A stretch of 6,777 nt of DNA from Clostridia bacterium (GCA_017457465.1 JAFTHJ010000150.1:1-6777), one strand, 5' to 3'. Positions 1-6,558 are shown, counted from the stretch's first letter. A program made the numbers and translations. The notes: a model not told the origin generated them from the letters alone.

Positions 1-849
1 CTCGGCGCGTCAAAGCTTATTGTGGACGCCAAGAACGGCGACGTCGATATGAATTATAAGGTAGAGACCTTTGCACAGGCATACGCGATAACAGGCGCCA
101 TAGTTTCGGGCGAGTGCGCCATTGCCGCCCTTCCCACCAACGCCGCCGCTAACCTCTACAAGAAGAGCGAGGGCAAGATTCAGCTTCTCGCTATCAACAC
201 CCTCGGTGTGCTTTACCTCTTAAGCAACGGCGAAACTGTGACCGACCTCAACTCTCTGAAGGGTAAGACTGTCTACCTCCCCGGAGCGGGCTCCAACCCC
301 GAGTTTATCACCGCCGCCCTCCTCAAGGCTAACGGACTTGACGGCGAAGTAACGCTCGACACTACGACCTACGCCTCGCCCGACGCTCTCTCGGCAGCCG
401 TTACGGCAGGTACAGTATCACTCGCGGTACTCCCAGAGCCCAAGGTGACAGTTGTAACCAGCGGAAACGCCGACGTCAAGGTCGCGCTGGATTTCACCAA
501 GGAATGGGAAAAGATATACGGTGAGAACACAATGGCACAGGGCTGTCTCGTTGTCAACACCGAGTTTGCTAAAGAACACCCCAACGAGGTAAGCAAGTTC
601 CTTGATGACTATAAGGCATCGGTTGAATTCATTTCCGCCGCAACAGACGACTCGATAAACGCGATAGTCGACGCGGGAATCCTTCCCAAAGCGCCCGTAG
701 CTAAAAAAGCGCTCCCGAACTGCAACATCTGCTTTATCGAGGGCGAGGATATGAAGGACGCGATTTCGGTATTCTACGAAAAGCTCCACGAGTCGAACAA
801 CAAATCTATCGCCGCTATTCCCGACGACGGATTCTATTACTCAAGATAA
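1..849 (+). CDS. ABC transporter substrate-binding protein, NitT/TauT (NMT1/THI5-like) type, 5'-truncated
   Basis: This is the extracytoplasmic solute receptor of the importer encoded with the next two genes. The frame is open from base 1, so the gene starts upstream of the window; the GTG at 22 is an internal valine codon. 282 residues are visible. The family is usually about 320-350 residues, so the lipoprotein/signal region and first strands are missing. Seen in the fragment (numbered from codon 1): an IAALPTNAAANLYKK segment (41-55), typical of receptors that sample presence of the binding partner; an LKGKTVYLPGAGSNPEF hinge/ligand-loop segment (86-102); AVTAGTVSLAVLPEPKV (133-149); and a C-terminal helix region EHPNEVSKFLDDYKASVEF (192-210). 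These follow the order seen in SsuA/TauA/ThiY-like proteins. The ligand (sulfonate, nitrate-like anion, pyrimidine or other) cannot be assigned. It ends in TAA and is followed by a hairpin. Its GC-rich third codon positions resemble those of the permease and ATPase genes. Confidence 0.87.
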   Translation, partial: LGASKLIVDAKNGDVDMNYKVETFAQAYAITGAIVSGECAIAALPTNAAANLYKKSEGKIQLLAINTLGVLYLLSNGETVTDLNSLKGKTVYLPGAGSNPEFITAALLKANGLDGEVTLDTTTYASPDALSAAVTAGTVSLAVLPEPKVTVVTSGNADVKVALDFTKEWEKIYGENTMAQGCLVVNTEFAKEHPNEVSKFLDDYKASVEFISAATDDSINAIVDAGILPKAPVAKKALPNCNICFIEGEDMKDAISVFYEKLHESNNKSIAAIPDDGFYYSR

Positions 850-862
850 TTTTCTGAAAATT

Positions 863-905
863 ATATGGGGAAGGAATCCCTTGGAGATTCCTTCCCCATA
901 TTTTT
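863..905 (+). terminator. Strong intrinsic terminator/attenuator hairpin between receptor and permease genes
   Basis: A perfect 16-bp inverted repeat has arms at 863-878 (ATATGGGGAAGGAATC) and 886-901, with a 7-nt loop, and runs straight into a T run ending at 905. It begins 14 bp after the receptor stop and ends 8 bp before the permease Shine-Dalgarno. Known of binding-protein transporters: intergenic hairpins here often lower transcription of the membrane genes or protect the 3' end of the receptor mRNA, giving receptor excess. I see no separate promoter between 850 and 925, so partial readthrough is the simplest reading. Confidence 0.85.
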
Positions 906-925
906 AATCACAGAAAGGAGAAAAT

Positions 926-1729
926 ATGATTAACACCAAAAGCCGCGGCTTTAAGATATATAAAATAATATCCTTGATTCTGTCGGTGCTTTTCTGGCTC
1001 GGCGTGTGGGCGCTCCTCGCATACCGCGTAAATATCGAATTTCTTCTTCCAAGTCCCAAAGCAGCCATAAGCGCACTGATATCACTGGCAAGAACAGCCG
1101 AATTCTGGCAGATATCGGGCGAATCCCTGCTCCGAATACTTGCGGGTATCGTTGTAGCGGTCGTACTCGGCACACTTTTTGCCGTCTTCACCGCAAAGAT
1201 AAATACGCTCGATTCTCTGTTTTCCCCGCTTATGACCGTGATAAAGGCAACTCCTATAGCTTCCTTTATCATTCTCGCCCTGCTCTGGATAGACAGAAAC
1301 ACCCTGCCCGTATTTATTACCGTACTTATCGTACTTCCCGTGGTCTGGTCAAATGTCTCCGCCGGTATCCGCTCGGTCGACAGAGGACTTCTGGATGTGG
1401 CAAAAATATACCGATTCTCATTCGGTAAGAAAATAATAAAGATATATCTCCCCTCGGTTATGCCATATTTTCTCGCGGCGTGTCAGTCGGCGCTCGGTAT
1501 GGCGTGGAAGGCGGGAATTGCCGCCGAGGTGCTTTGTATCCCCGAGAGGGCGATAGGCACACAGATGTACTTTTCAAAAACATACCTGCAAACCACCGAG
1601 CTTTTCGCGTGGACTCTCGCGGTCATAATCTTCAGCGTGATAATCGAAAAGCTGCTCATATTCGGACTAAAAAAACTGGTGCAAAGACTTCACGTCGCGC
1701 GAGGGGAGGTATCTGATGCTAACGCTTGA
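926..1729 (+). CDS. ABC transporter permease, NitT/TauT/SsuC family
   Basis: Inner-membrane channel subunit of the importer, 267 residues, a normal length for the family. The ATG at 926 is preceded at 5 bp by GAAAGGAG, which fixes the start. About six hydrophobic segments are visible, near residues 13-33, 70-90, 103-122, 127-145, 180-200 and 226-247. Segment 39-45 (FLLPSPK) is the typical entry motif of SsuC/TauC-like permeases. The cytoplasmic EAA loop that docks on the ATPase is at about 157-176 (DVAKIYRFSFGKKIIKIYLP), with the conserved glycine and the I-x-LP ending. The C-terminus is basic (KKLVQRLHVARG). The last 14 bp overlap the ATPase gene, so translation is probably coupled. Family assignment is firm; substrate is unknown. 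Confidence 0.93.
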   Translation: MINTKSRGFKIYKIISLILSVLFWLGVWALLAYRVNIEFLLPSPKAAISALISLARTAEFWQISGESLLRILAGIVVAVVLGTLFAVFTAKINTLDSLFSPLMTVIKATPIASFIILALLWIDRNTLPVFITVLIVLPVVWSNVSAGIRSVDRGLLDVAKIYRFSFGKKIIKIYLPSVMPYFLAACQSALGMAWKAGIAAEVLCIPERAIGTQMYFSKTYLQTTELFAWTLAVIIFSVIIEKLLIFGLKKLVQRLHVARGEVSDANA

Positions 1730-2309
1730 AAAGGTAACACTGAAATACGGAAAGAATACCGTCATAAACAACCTCTCATATAGCTTTGCGGAAGGCAAGA
1801 TAACGGCTATCGTCGGCGAGTCTGGTGTCGGAAAGACCTCGCTTATAAATATTCTCGCGGGACTTCTCCGCCCCACCGAGGGAAGCTTCGCCAATACAAA
1901 CCAAAGAATATCCTATATTTTTCAGGAGCCGCGGCTATTTCCGTGGATGAGCGCGAAAGAAAATGTCGCAACTGTAAGCAGCGAAGAAAAAGCCGTAGAA
2001 ATGCTTACACTTATGGGACTTGAGGATTCGCTTGATAAATACCCCGCCGAGCTTTCGGGGGGAATGAAGCAGAGAGTCTCGATAGCCCGTGCTCTCGCCT
2101 ATGAGCCCGATATAATCTTCCTTGACGAGCCATTCAAGGGACTGGACGCAGAGCGCCGCCACAATGTCAGCGAGAAGGTTTTTGAGCTTCTGCGCGGTAA
2201 AAGCGCAATAATGGTCACACACGACGAATCCGACCTCAAATACGCGGACATCGTCCTAAAGCTCTCCTCCTCACCAGAAAGTAAATTGACAGAAATCCAT
2301 TCAAACTAA
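1716..2309 (+). CDS. ABC transporter ATP-binding protein, NitT/TauT/SsuB family (short form)
   Basis: Cytoplasmic ATPase that powers the importer, 197 residues. The ATG at 1716 lies inside the end of the permease gene, with GGGGAGG at 1703-1709 six bases upstream. Motifs in order: Walker A GESGVGKT (34-41), Q-loop FQEPRLFPW (69-77, Q70; the EPRLFPW form is characteristic of SsuB/TauB-like ATPases), signature LSGGMKQR (113-120), Walker B DIIFLDEPF (132-140, catalytic E138), D-loop KGLD (141-144), H-loop VTHD (167-170, H169). All nucleotide-handling residues are present, so it should be active. It is shorter than the usual 240-260 residues: it stops about 28 residues after the H-loop and lacks the longer C-terminal part of many relatives. 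The bidirectional hairpin follows 12 bp after the TAA. Confidence 0.95.
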   Translation: MLTLEKVTLKYGKNTVINNLSYSFAEGKITAIVGESGVGKTSLINILAGLLRPTEGSFANTNQRISYIFQEPRLFPWMSAKENVATVSSEEKAVEMLTLMGLEDSLDKYPAELSGGMKQRVSIARALAYEPDIIFLDEPFKGLDAERRHNVSEKVFELLRGKSAIMVTHDESDLKYADIVLKLSSSPESKLTEIHSN

Positions 2310-2320
2310 AACAACAAAAA

Positions 2321-2357
2321 CAGGGGAAACCTACGAGAGGTTTCCCCTGAAATTTTT
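2321..2357. terminator. Bidirectional intrinsic terminator between converging units
   Basis: A perfect 11-bp stem, CAGGGGAAACC (2321-2331) with GGTTTCCCCTG (2339-2349), and a 7-nt loop. On the + strand it is followed by AAA and TTTTT (2353-2357) and ends the ABC operon. On the - strand it is followed directly by TTTTTGTTGTTTT and ends the two-gene secreted-protein unit, 16 bp after the small peptide's stop. The - strand T tract is the better one. Confidence 0.88.
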
Positions 2358-2365
2358 GATTTAAA

Positions 2366-2515
2366 TCAGAAGTTGATGGTATCGTTCGCGGAAGGATCGC
2401 TTCCACCCATATGCTCTTTAATTGCGTCAAGCAAATTAAGAGTAGAGTTTGCGATAACATCAAGAGTGTCGAGATCAATAGTCTCAAACTCGGGAGTGGT
2501 ATAATTCTTTCTCAT
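2366..2515 (-). CDS. Small acidic peptide (49 aa), unknown function, co-transcribed with the secreted protein
   Basis: A 49-codon frame, ATG at 2515 to TGA at 2366-2368. It begins 15 bp after the TAA of the secreted-protein gene. AGGGGTG (2521-2527 on the opposite strand) sits 5 bp before the ATG, a close match to AGGAGGTG, so it is very likely translated. The N-terminus reads MRKNYTTPEFETIDLDTLDV. The middle (about 19-35) could form an amphipathic helix, and the C-terminus GGSDPSANDTINF is polar. There are nine Asp/Glu, three Arg/Lys and no cysteine, and there is no signal peptide or membrane segment. The pattern K-x-Y-x-x-P-E-F-E followed by D-V-I-A-x-S resembles short hypothetical proteins I recall from clostridial and Bacteroidetes genomes; this is memory, not a search. 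There is a Gly-Gly at 37-38, but the leader consensus around it is poor. Function not assigned. Confidence 0.78.
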   Translation of the reverse strand: MRKNYTTPEFETIDLDTLDVIANSTLNLLDAIKEHMGGSDPSANDTINF

Positions 2516-2530
2516 TTTATCACCCCTATC

Positions 2531-5500
2531 TTATGCTTCTGTGTAGTTTGCAAGATACCAAACAACCGTCTTTTCATTTTCGGTCAGGAGGTCTCCCTCA
2601 AACTCAACATCAGCCGCACGGAACTCATCCTCATTCATATCGCCAATGATTTCTTGAGCAAGAGTAACGACGGAGGTCGAGGAATCAGCAGTTGTGTAGA
2701 TAGTAACAGCTTCTGTCTCGCTGAAGATAACCTTTACGTAACCGACAGCAACATAGTTCTTCGTGAAGGACTGAACGCCTATAACCGAACCGGCAAAGGT
2801 ATTATCACCGTAGAGACTGGTAGTATCACCCGTAACATTCAGGTAAACGGTGTAGTTATCATTTCCCGTTTCGGCTCTCTTTGCAGCCTGATAAGCGTCA
2901 AGAGTATCGAATGTCATATCGCCGTCAAGGTTGCTTCTGTGGCTATCAACAGTAATGAGAGTTCCCATTTCAAGCTCAACAGCAATCTCACGGTTAAAGA
3001 GCATCATAATATAATCGAAATCGTTACCGTTGAACATAGATGTATATCTTATACCGGGGTTAGAGCCAAGGCGGAGAGATGTATCTCCCTTTGTGAGCTT
3101 CATAGCCTCAACAACATCCATAGCAGCAGACGCGTCAGCGGAAAGAGCATAAACCTTACCTGCGGTTGCTGTGAATGTATCAATTACGGGAGCATAAACT
3201 CCGTTGGTCTTAACAGCAAGTGCATTCGTGAGGTAGTCAGCAGCGGTAACAGTACCTGCGTTGATAACTGTAGCCTCACCTGCAACCTTAACAACTGCCT
3301 TGCCTGCGGGAGCAGCCATTTCTGCGCCGCTAACAGTCGCGTTGTATATAGGCGCGTCGTAAATTGTAACGCTCTTAAGTCCGAACTTGTCGTTCGACTG
3401 CTGGAGGAAACCTATATCTCCTGCAGGAGCCGCAATTCTGTAACGAGGCGTAGCCTTTATAGTGTATCCGCCTGCGCTTACATATACGCAAACGAGGTAG
3501 TTGTTTTCAACAACCGCGCGGAAGCTTATGTCATTACCCGCAGCGATAGCATTGGAAAGATTTGTGGACAAACGAGTATAGTTGTCGCTATTAGCCTGAA
3601 TGTATTTGTTTGCGGAAGCATCATAAGCCCAAATTGAACAGTTATCAGACTCCCAGTCCTGGTCAGCTCTGATACGAAGCTTGAATGCGTTGCCGTCAAC
3701 AAAGTTATAGCCCCAAGGCTTGTTGTTAGTCGCGCTGTTTGAAGAAACACTGTTTCTATCGTCATTAAGACCAAACGCAAGATAGAATATTCTTGCTTCA
3801 GAGCCTCCTGCGAGGGTGAAATCAACGGTATAATCACCGAGGTTTCCGTAAAGGTCACCGTCAACCTTAATCATATTGTTGTATGATATTTCCTCAGCTA
3901 CAGTTGTCTCATTCCAGAGAACGCCATTGTTAAGAGTTATCATTCCGTATCCATCTTCCTCACAAATATCGTAAGGAATAGCATCAATATCTACCGCATT
4001 AGCTATATTGTAGTTATGAATTATATTAGCCGACTCTGTGGGAGCAACATAATCATTCGTGGTAATTTCAATAGATTTGATATTAGCGGTATTATTTCCT
4101 GCCCAACCTATAAGACATACGCCGAAATATCCCGATACATTAAAATCGGAATTAGGAGTGTATATAATAGTTTCACCGCCTGCGGTAAGATAAATCTTAG
4201 CAACCTTTCCACCTTCAATTACGAAAGAGGTTACAAAGTCAGCACCTGTCATAGCAGGAGCCTGAAGCATATAATATCTTCCGTCTGCGTCAAGAGCAGT
4301 TCCTGCTGCATTGGTAGTTGTTGTACACCAATCGGAAAGAGATTCATCAGCTTTCGTCGCATTTATAGCTGTACCAAAGTTAGCCTGTTGGTCTCCGGTC
4401 GATGTAAACGAAGCGATTGTGTCTCCCAAAGAGTTTGTTCCATCTGAACCTCTCTCAGGTCCACCCGAATAATCAAACGCCAACTGGTTATCAGCCCATA
4501 TTTTAGAGGATGTATAATCATAGGACCAACCAAAACGAAGCTGATTGAATTTGTGTGTAGTATTCCACTTAACAGTAACGACATGGTCGGTATTACCGTC
4601 AACGATACTTTGTGGAATGTTAGAGGTAGGAGTTAGTCCAAGTCCCTGTCCTGCGCCACCAAGGGTAACACCGTTAGCACTAATGGATGTATACCATGTA
4701 GACTCGGTATCCTTGGATGCAACAATTCCTGTGGGAAGGCTACTATTAATATCGCCGTCTGTACCGTTGTCAGCTTTAAGAGCGGTGAAATCCTGAGAAT
4801 AGTTGAAGTTTGTTTGAGAACCGTATGTGCCCTTTTCAATCTTAACAGATTTTACATAAGCACCCTGACCTGTTCCCCAACCGTTATGCCATATAGAAAG
4901 ATATCTTGCACAATCATTAAGCGTTATGGTTAAAGCATCTACGGGATAAGTAATGGTCTTTCCGTCCGCTGTTATATACACATTGGCAACTTTTCCGGAC
5001 TTAACCTCTATCGAAACCGAGAAATCGCGACCTGCTATTGCGGGATCAACAAATGTATCTATTATCTGAGCCTGAGTAAGGGCATTTCCCGATTCATCCT
5101 TAACAGTTGATGATACAACAGTGTTGTTGTGATAGGTCACATAGCCTGCATCTGTCGGAGTAGTTCCGTTGTTAGCAAAAGCAAACTTATTACCACCATA
5201 AGAAGCTGTGGGACCTCCGTAATATTTAAAGCGGAGCTGAGGTGTTTGAATCAAAGTATCTGATGCAGGATCGTTCTTACAAAAACTAAAAGCAAAATAT
5301 TGAATTTTTGTAGTTACATTCCAAACAGTGGTTATAACATAGTCTGTCGTGGAGTTTACAATTTCCGTGGGCAAATCTGCATCTGCTGTCAAGGCAATAC
5401 CGATTTGCTGTCCACCCAGATAAATACCGTTTTCATCAATTTTAGTTACCTGAGTAGTCTCTGTATCGGTTGTAGCAGTCCAACCCTCGGGGAGTTTGTC

Positions 5501-5677
5501 TGCAATGACTTGATCCGAACCATCGTCATGCTCCAACTTGGTGAAATCCCAAACCCAAGAGGAGTGACCGTCCGTCACTGTGCCTGTCTCACCAGTTGCG
5601 CTTGTAATGAACGCCGAGAAGGGTATCATCAGGGCTACCATCACAAACGCGAGAAAAAGGGATAATGCTTTTTTCAT
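2531..5677 (-). CDS. Large secreted protein with three beta-rich repeats and a clostridial C-terminal domain
   Basis: 1048 residues. The ATG at 5677 is chosen because AAAAGGAG (5685-5692) lies 7 bp upstream and a signal peptide begins exactly there; the frame continues to a TTG at 5725 without a ribosome site. Residues 1 to about 28 (KK, hydrophobic core LSLFLAFVMVALMIPFSAF) are a Sec signal peptide. Three related units follow at about 40-282, 290-541 and 550-775, with predicted beta-sandwich character (possibly concanavalin-A-like; inference). A linker 776-865 leads to a domain at 866-1012 with the pattern SLRLGSNPGIRY, then MGTLITV, then FAGSVIGV, then NYVAVGYVKV, which I recall as a recurrent unnamed C-terminal module of clostridial exported proteins. 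The tail 1013-1048 is acidic. No LPXTG, SLH, dockerin or catalytic motif was recognised, so it is probably released or held non-covalently. Possible roles are carbohydrate binding or adhesion; none is shown. Sampled coding sequence has lower GC than its neighbours. Confidence 0.85.
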   Translation of the reverse strand: MKKALSLFLAFVMVALMIPFSAFITSATGETGTVTDGHSSWVWDFTKLEHDDGSDQVIADKLPEGWTATTDTETTQVTKIDENGIYLGGQQIGIALTADADLPTEIVNSTTDYVITTVWNVTTKIQYFAFSFCKNDPASDTLIQTPQLRFKYYGGPTASYGGNKFAFANNGTTPTDAGYVTYHNNTVVSSTVKDESGNALTQAQIIDTFVDPAIAGRDFSVSIEVKSGKVANVYITADGKTITYPVDALTITLNDCARYLSIWHNGWGTGQGAYVKSVKIEKGTYGSQTNFNYSQDFTALKADNGTDGDINSSLPTGIVASKDTESTWYTSISANGVTLGGAGQGLGLTPTSNIPQSIVDGNTDHVVTVKWNTTHKFNQLRFGWSYDYTSSKIWADNQLAFDYSGGPERGSDGTNSLGDTIASFTSTGDQQANFGTAINATKADESLSDWCTTTTNAAGTALDADGRYYMLQAPAMTGADFVTSFVIEGGKVAKIYLTAGGETIIYTPNSDFNVSGYFGVCLIGWAGNNTANIKSIEITTNDYVAPTESANIIHNYNIANAVDIDAIPYDICEEDGYGMITLNNGVLWNETTVAEEISYNNMIKVDGDLYGNLGDYTVDFTLAGGSEARIFYLAFGLNDDRNSVSSNSATNNKPWGYNFVDGNAFKLRIRADQDWESDNCSIWAYDASANKYIQANSDNYTRLSTNLSNAIAAGNDISFRAVVENNYLVCVYVSAGGYTIKATPRYRIAAPAGDIGFLQQSNDKFGLKSVTIYDAPIYNATVSGAEMAAPAGKAVVKVAGEATVINAGTVTAADYLTNALAVKTNGVYAPVIDTFTATAGKVYALSADASAAMDVVEAMKLTKGDTSLRLGSNPGIRYTSMFNGNDFDYIMMLFNREIAVELEMGTLITVDSHRSNLDGDMTFDTLDAYQAAKRAETGNDNYTVYLNVTGDTTSLYGDNTFAGSVIGVQSFTKNYVAVGYVKVIFSETEAVTIYTTADSSTSVVTLAQEIIGDMNEDEFRAADVEFEGDLLTENEKTVVWYLANYTEA
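3353..5560 (-). repeat. Threefold internal protein repeat in the secreted protein
   Basis: Repeats 1 and 2 align along their whole length: WDFTKLEHDDGSD with QDFTALKADNGTD, NGIYLGGQQIGIALT with NGVTLGGAGQGLGLT, and TDYVITTVWN with TDHVVTVKWN, at a spacing of about 252-257 residues. The third copy is divergent but keeps the C-terminal half: VYITADGKTI (233-242), IYLTAGGETI (495-504) and VYVSAGGYTI (731-740), each followed after about 25-40 residues by an aromatic/Gly segment and then VKSVKI, IKSIEI or LKSVTI. The repeats are at protein level and no long identical DNA repeat was noticed. Boundaries are approximate. Confidence 0.85.
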
Positions 5678-5793
5678 TGTTTTTCTCCTTTTAAAATATT
5701 TTTTGTGCTTTGATTTTATATACAAAAATTGGGCGTACGGGCTTTATTTTATATTATATATAGGTACTTTTAGATACCAATCCCGCATTTTGA
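5678..5793 (-). other. About 110-nt AT-rich 5' leader of the secreted-protein mRNA
   Basis: From the predicted start site (about 5787) to the ATG at 5677 the transcript has a leader of about 110 nt. It ends in AAAAGGAG at 5685-5692, the ribosome site that decides the start codon. Weak pairing is possible: GGTA with TACC near 5762-5777, and GCGGG (about 5782-5786) with CCCGT around 5737-5743. The GC-rich GCCCGTACGCCC (5731-5742, read on the - strand) stands out in an otherwise AT-rich stretch. I recognise no known riboswitch or T-box. The whole gap 5678-5962 holds only this leader, the promoter, the upstream repeats and the rnmV terminator. Confidence 0.5.
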
Positions 5794-5822
5794 ATTGTAT
5801 AAAAATTTCATATCTTTGTCAA
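5794..5822 (-). promoter_or_regulatory. Near-consensus vegetative promoter of the secreted-protein unit
   Basis: Read on the - strand: TTGACA (5817-5822), a spacer of exactly 17 bp, then TACAAT (5794-5799). The -35 is a perfect match and the -10 differs at one position from TATAAT. The start of transcription should fall near 5787. Direct repeats lie immediately upstream of the -35. The box quality predicts strong expression unless a repressor acts. Confidence 0.88.
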
Positions 5823-5824
5823 GG

Positions 5825-5862
5825 ATTTTACCACTTTTCACTCCAATTTTACCCTATTAGGG
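5825..5862 (-). promoter_or_regulatory. Candidate operator: 21-bp-spaced direct repeat plus a short palindrome upstream of the promoter
   Basis: Read on the - strand, GGTAAAAT occurs twice (5825-5832 and 5846-5853), with starts exactly 21 bp apart, which is two helical turns. The nearer copy ends 2 bp before the -35 box. The farther copy abuts the palindrome CCCTA-T-TAGGG (5852-5862). The spacing and position suit a regulator bound on one face of the helix. In an AT-rich region such matches can arise by chance. Confidence 0.35.
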
Positions 5863-5918
5863 GGGAATTTTGAAGAAAAAATTAACACCCGACAAAAATT
5901 CAAAACACTACAATATTG

Positions 5919-5956
5919 AAAAGCACCGAGGGGGACTTCCTCGGAAGTCCCCCTCG
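5919..5956 (-). terminator. Intrinsic terminator of the uppP-rnmV unit
   Basis: Perfect arms CGAGGGGGACTTCC (5927-5940) and GGAAGTCCCCCTCG (5943-5956) form a very stable hairpin, effectively a 12-bp stem with a 6-nt loop. On the - strand it is followed by GTGC and then TTTT (5919-5922), a modest T tract. It lies 6 bp after the rnmV stop and about 100 bp upstream of the next promoter, so it insulates the secreted-protein unit from readthrough. The + strand side has no T tract. Confidence 0.78.
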
Positions 5957-5962
5957 CATAAA

Positions 5963-6550
5963 TCATATTCCTTTTACTAATTTCTTGTATTCCTCGTAGG
6001 AGCAGATAAGCCTTATCGCCGACAGAAGCGCGTTTGAGGTCATACCGCAAGGTAACCCAAGCTTCTTTGCCAGAGCATCACGGCGGCGTGTGCTGTCCTC
6101 TCTGCCCATAAGTCCGTCCTCGTAAAAATCCGCCTTACTTATCCGATTCTCCTGTGCCGCAAGATAAGCGCTCTCGTCCTCATAGGGCGCGAGAATATTG
6201 CGCAGAGTTTCGTTCTCAATTCCCTCAACACCAAGAAATCCCTCGGCTGAAGCCTCGGTCTTGCGCTTCTCCTTGCCCTTTATCTGCGGCGTGTACAACT
6301 GAATTATCCTATCCGCCGCGATAGCCGAGGCGAGGTGTGAGCGAATCAGCTTCCCCGCCCCGTCACTATCTGTCAGAACGATTATCGGAAGCTTTTCGGC
6401 AAGTCGTCGGATAAGCGCGAGTTTTTCGTTTTTCTTAAAAATTCCAAATCCATCGGTCGCGATTATCCGCGCATCGCAGATATTCAGCAGCTTCAAGCGG
6501 TCATATTTTCCCTCAACGATTATCGTGTAAGGTATTTTAAGCTTTTCCAT
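5963..6550 (-). CDS. rnmV: Ribonuclease M5 (5S rRNA maturase, TOPRIM + DUF4093)
   Basis: 195 residues, slightly above the usual 180-190. RNase M5 cuts precursor 5S rRNA in Gram-positive bacteria to give the mature ends. The N-terminal TOPRIM domain shows IIVEGKYDRLKL (10-21) with the catalytic glutamate E13, and IVLTDSDGAGKLIRSHL (57-73) with D61 and D63, the acidic metal-binding pair. The C-terminal part matches the DUF4093 region of the family: PQIKGKEKRK (88-97), FLGVEGIE (105-112), and LMGREDSTRRRDALAKKLGL (147-166) followed by NALLSAI (173-179). The ATG at 6550 has GAGGT (6556-6560 on the opposite strand) 5 bp upstream, and this site overlaps the uppP TGA, so translation is probably coupled to uppP. 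In Bacilli rnmV is often beside rsmA/ksgA; here its neighbour is uppP. It ends in TGA just before a hairpin. Confidence 0.9.
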   Translation of the reverse strand: MEKLKIPYTIIVEGKYDRLKLLNICDARIIATDGFGIFKKNEKLALIRRLAEKLPIIVLTDSDGAGKLIRSHLASAIAADRIIQLYTPQIKGKEKRKTEASAEGFLGVEGIENETLRNILAPYEDESAYLAAQENRISKADFYEDGLMGREDSTRRRDALAKKLGLPCGMTSNALLSAIRLICSYEEYKKLVKGI

Positions 6551-6558
6551 TCGCTACC

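Noticed and set aside
2286..2314. TTGACA on the + strand near the end of the ATPase gene
   Set aside because: At 17 bp spacing the next hexamer is AAACAA, not a -10 box, and a terminator follows at once.
2366..2515. Small peptide as a double-glycine bacteriocin precursor
   Set aside because: A Gly-Gly exists at 37-38, but position -4 is His and the usual leader pattern is not met; no C39 peptidase/transporter or modifying enzyme is in the window.
2411..3637. A 408-codon open frame on the + strand, opposite the secreted-protein gene
   Set aside because: It lies wholly antisense to a gene with signal peptide, repeats and ribosome site; its own product is Ser/Cys/Val-rich without domains and has no Shine-Dalgarno. 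It also runs antisense through the small peptide gene.
5678..5725. Upstream TTG start that would lengthen the secreted protein by 16 residues
   Set aside because: It would place MYIKSKHKKYFKRRKT before the signal peptide and has no ribosome site, whereas the ATG at 5677 has AAAAGGAG at proper spacing.
5678..5793. Riboswitch in the 110-nt leader
   Set aside because: No conserved core of a known class was recognised; only short weak pairings are possible.
5817..5853. Resemblance of TGGAG/TGGTA repeats upstream of the promoter to MraZ-type boxes
   Set aside because: The two TGG units are 12 bp apart rather than at the regular 10-bp spacing of MraZ sites, and no division/wall cluster follows.
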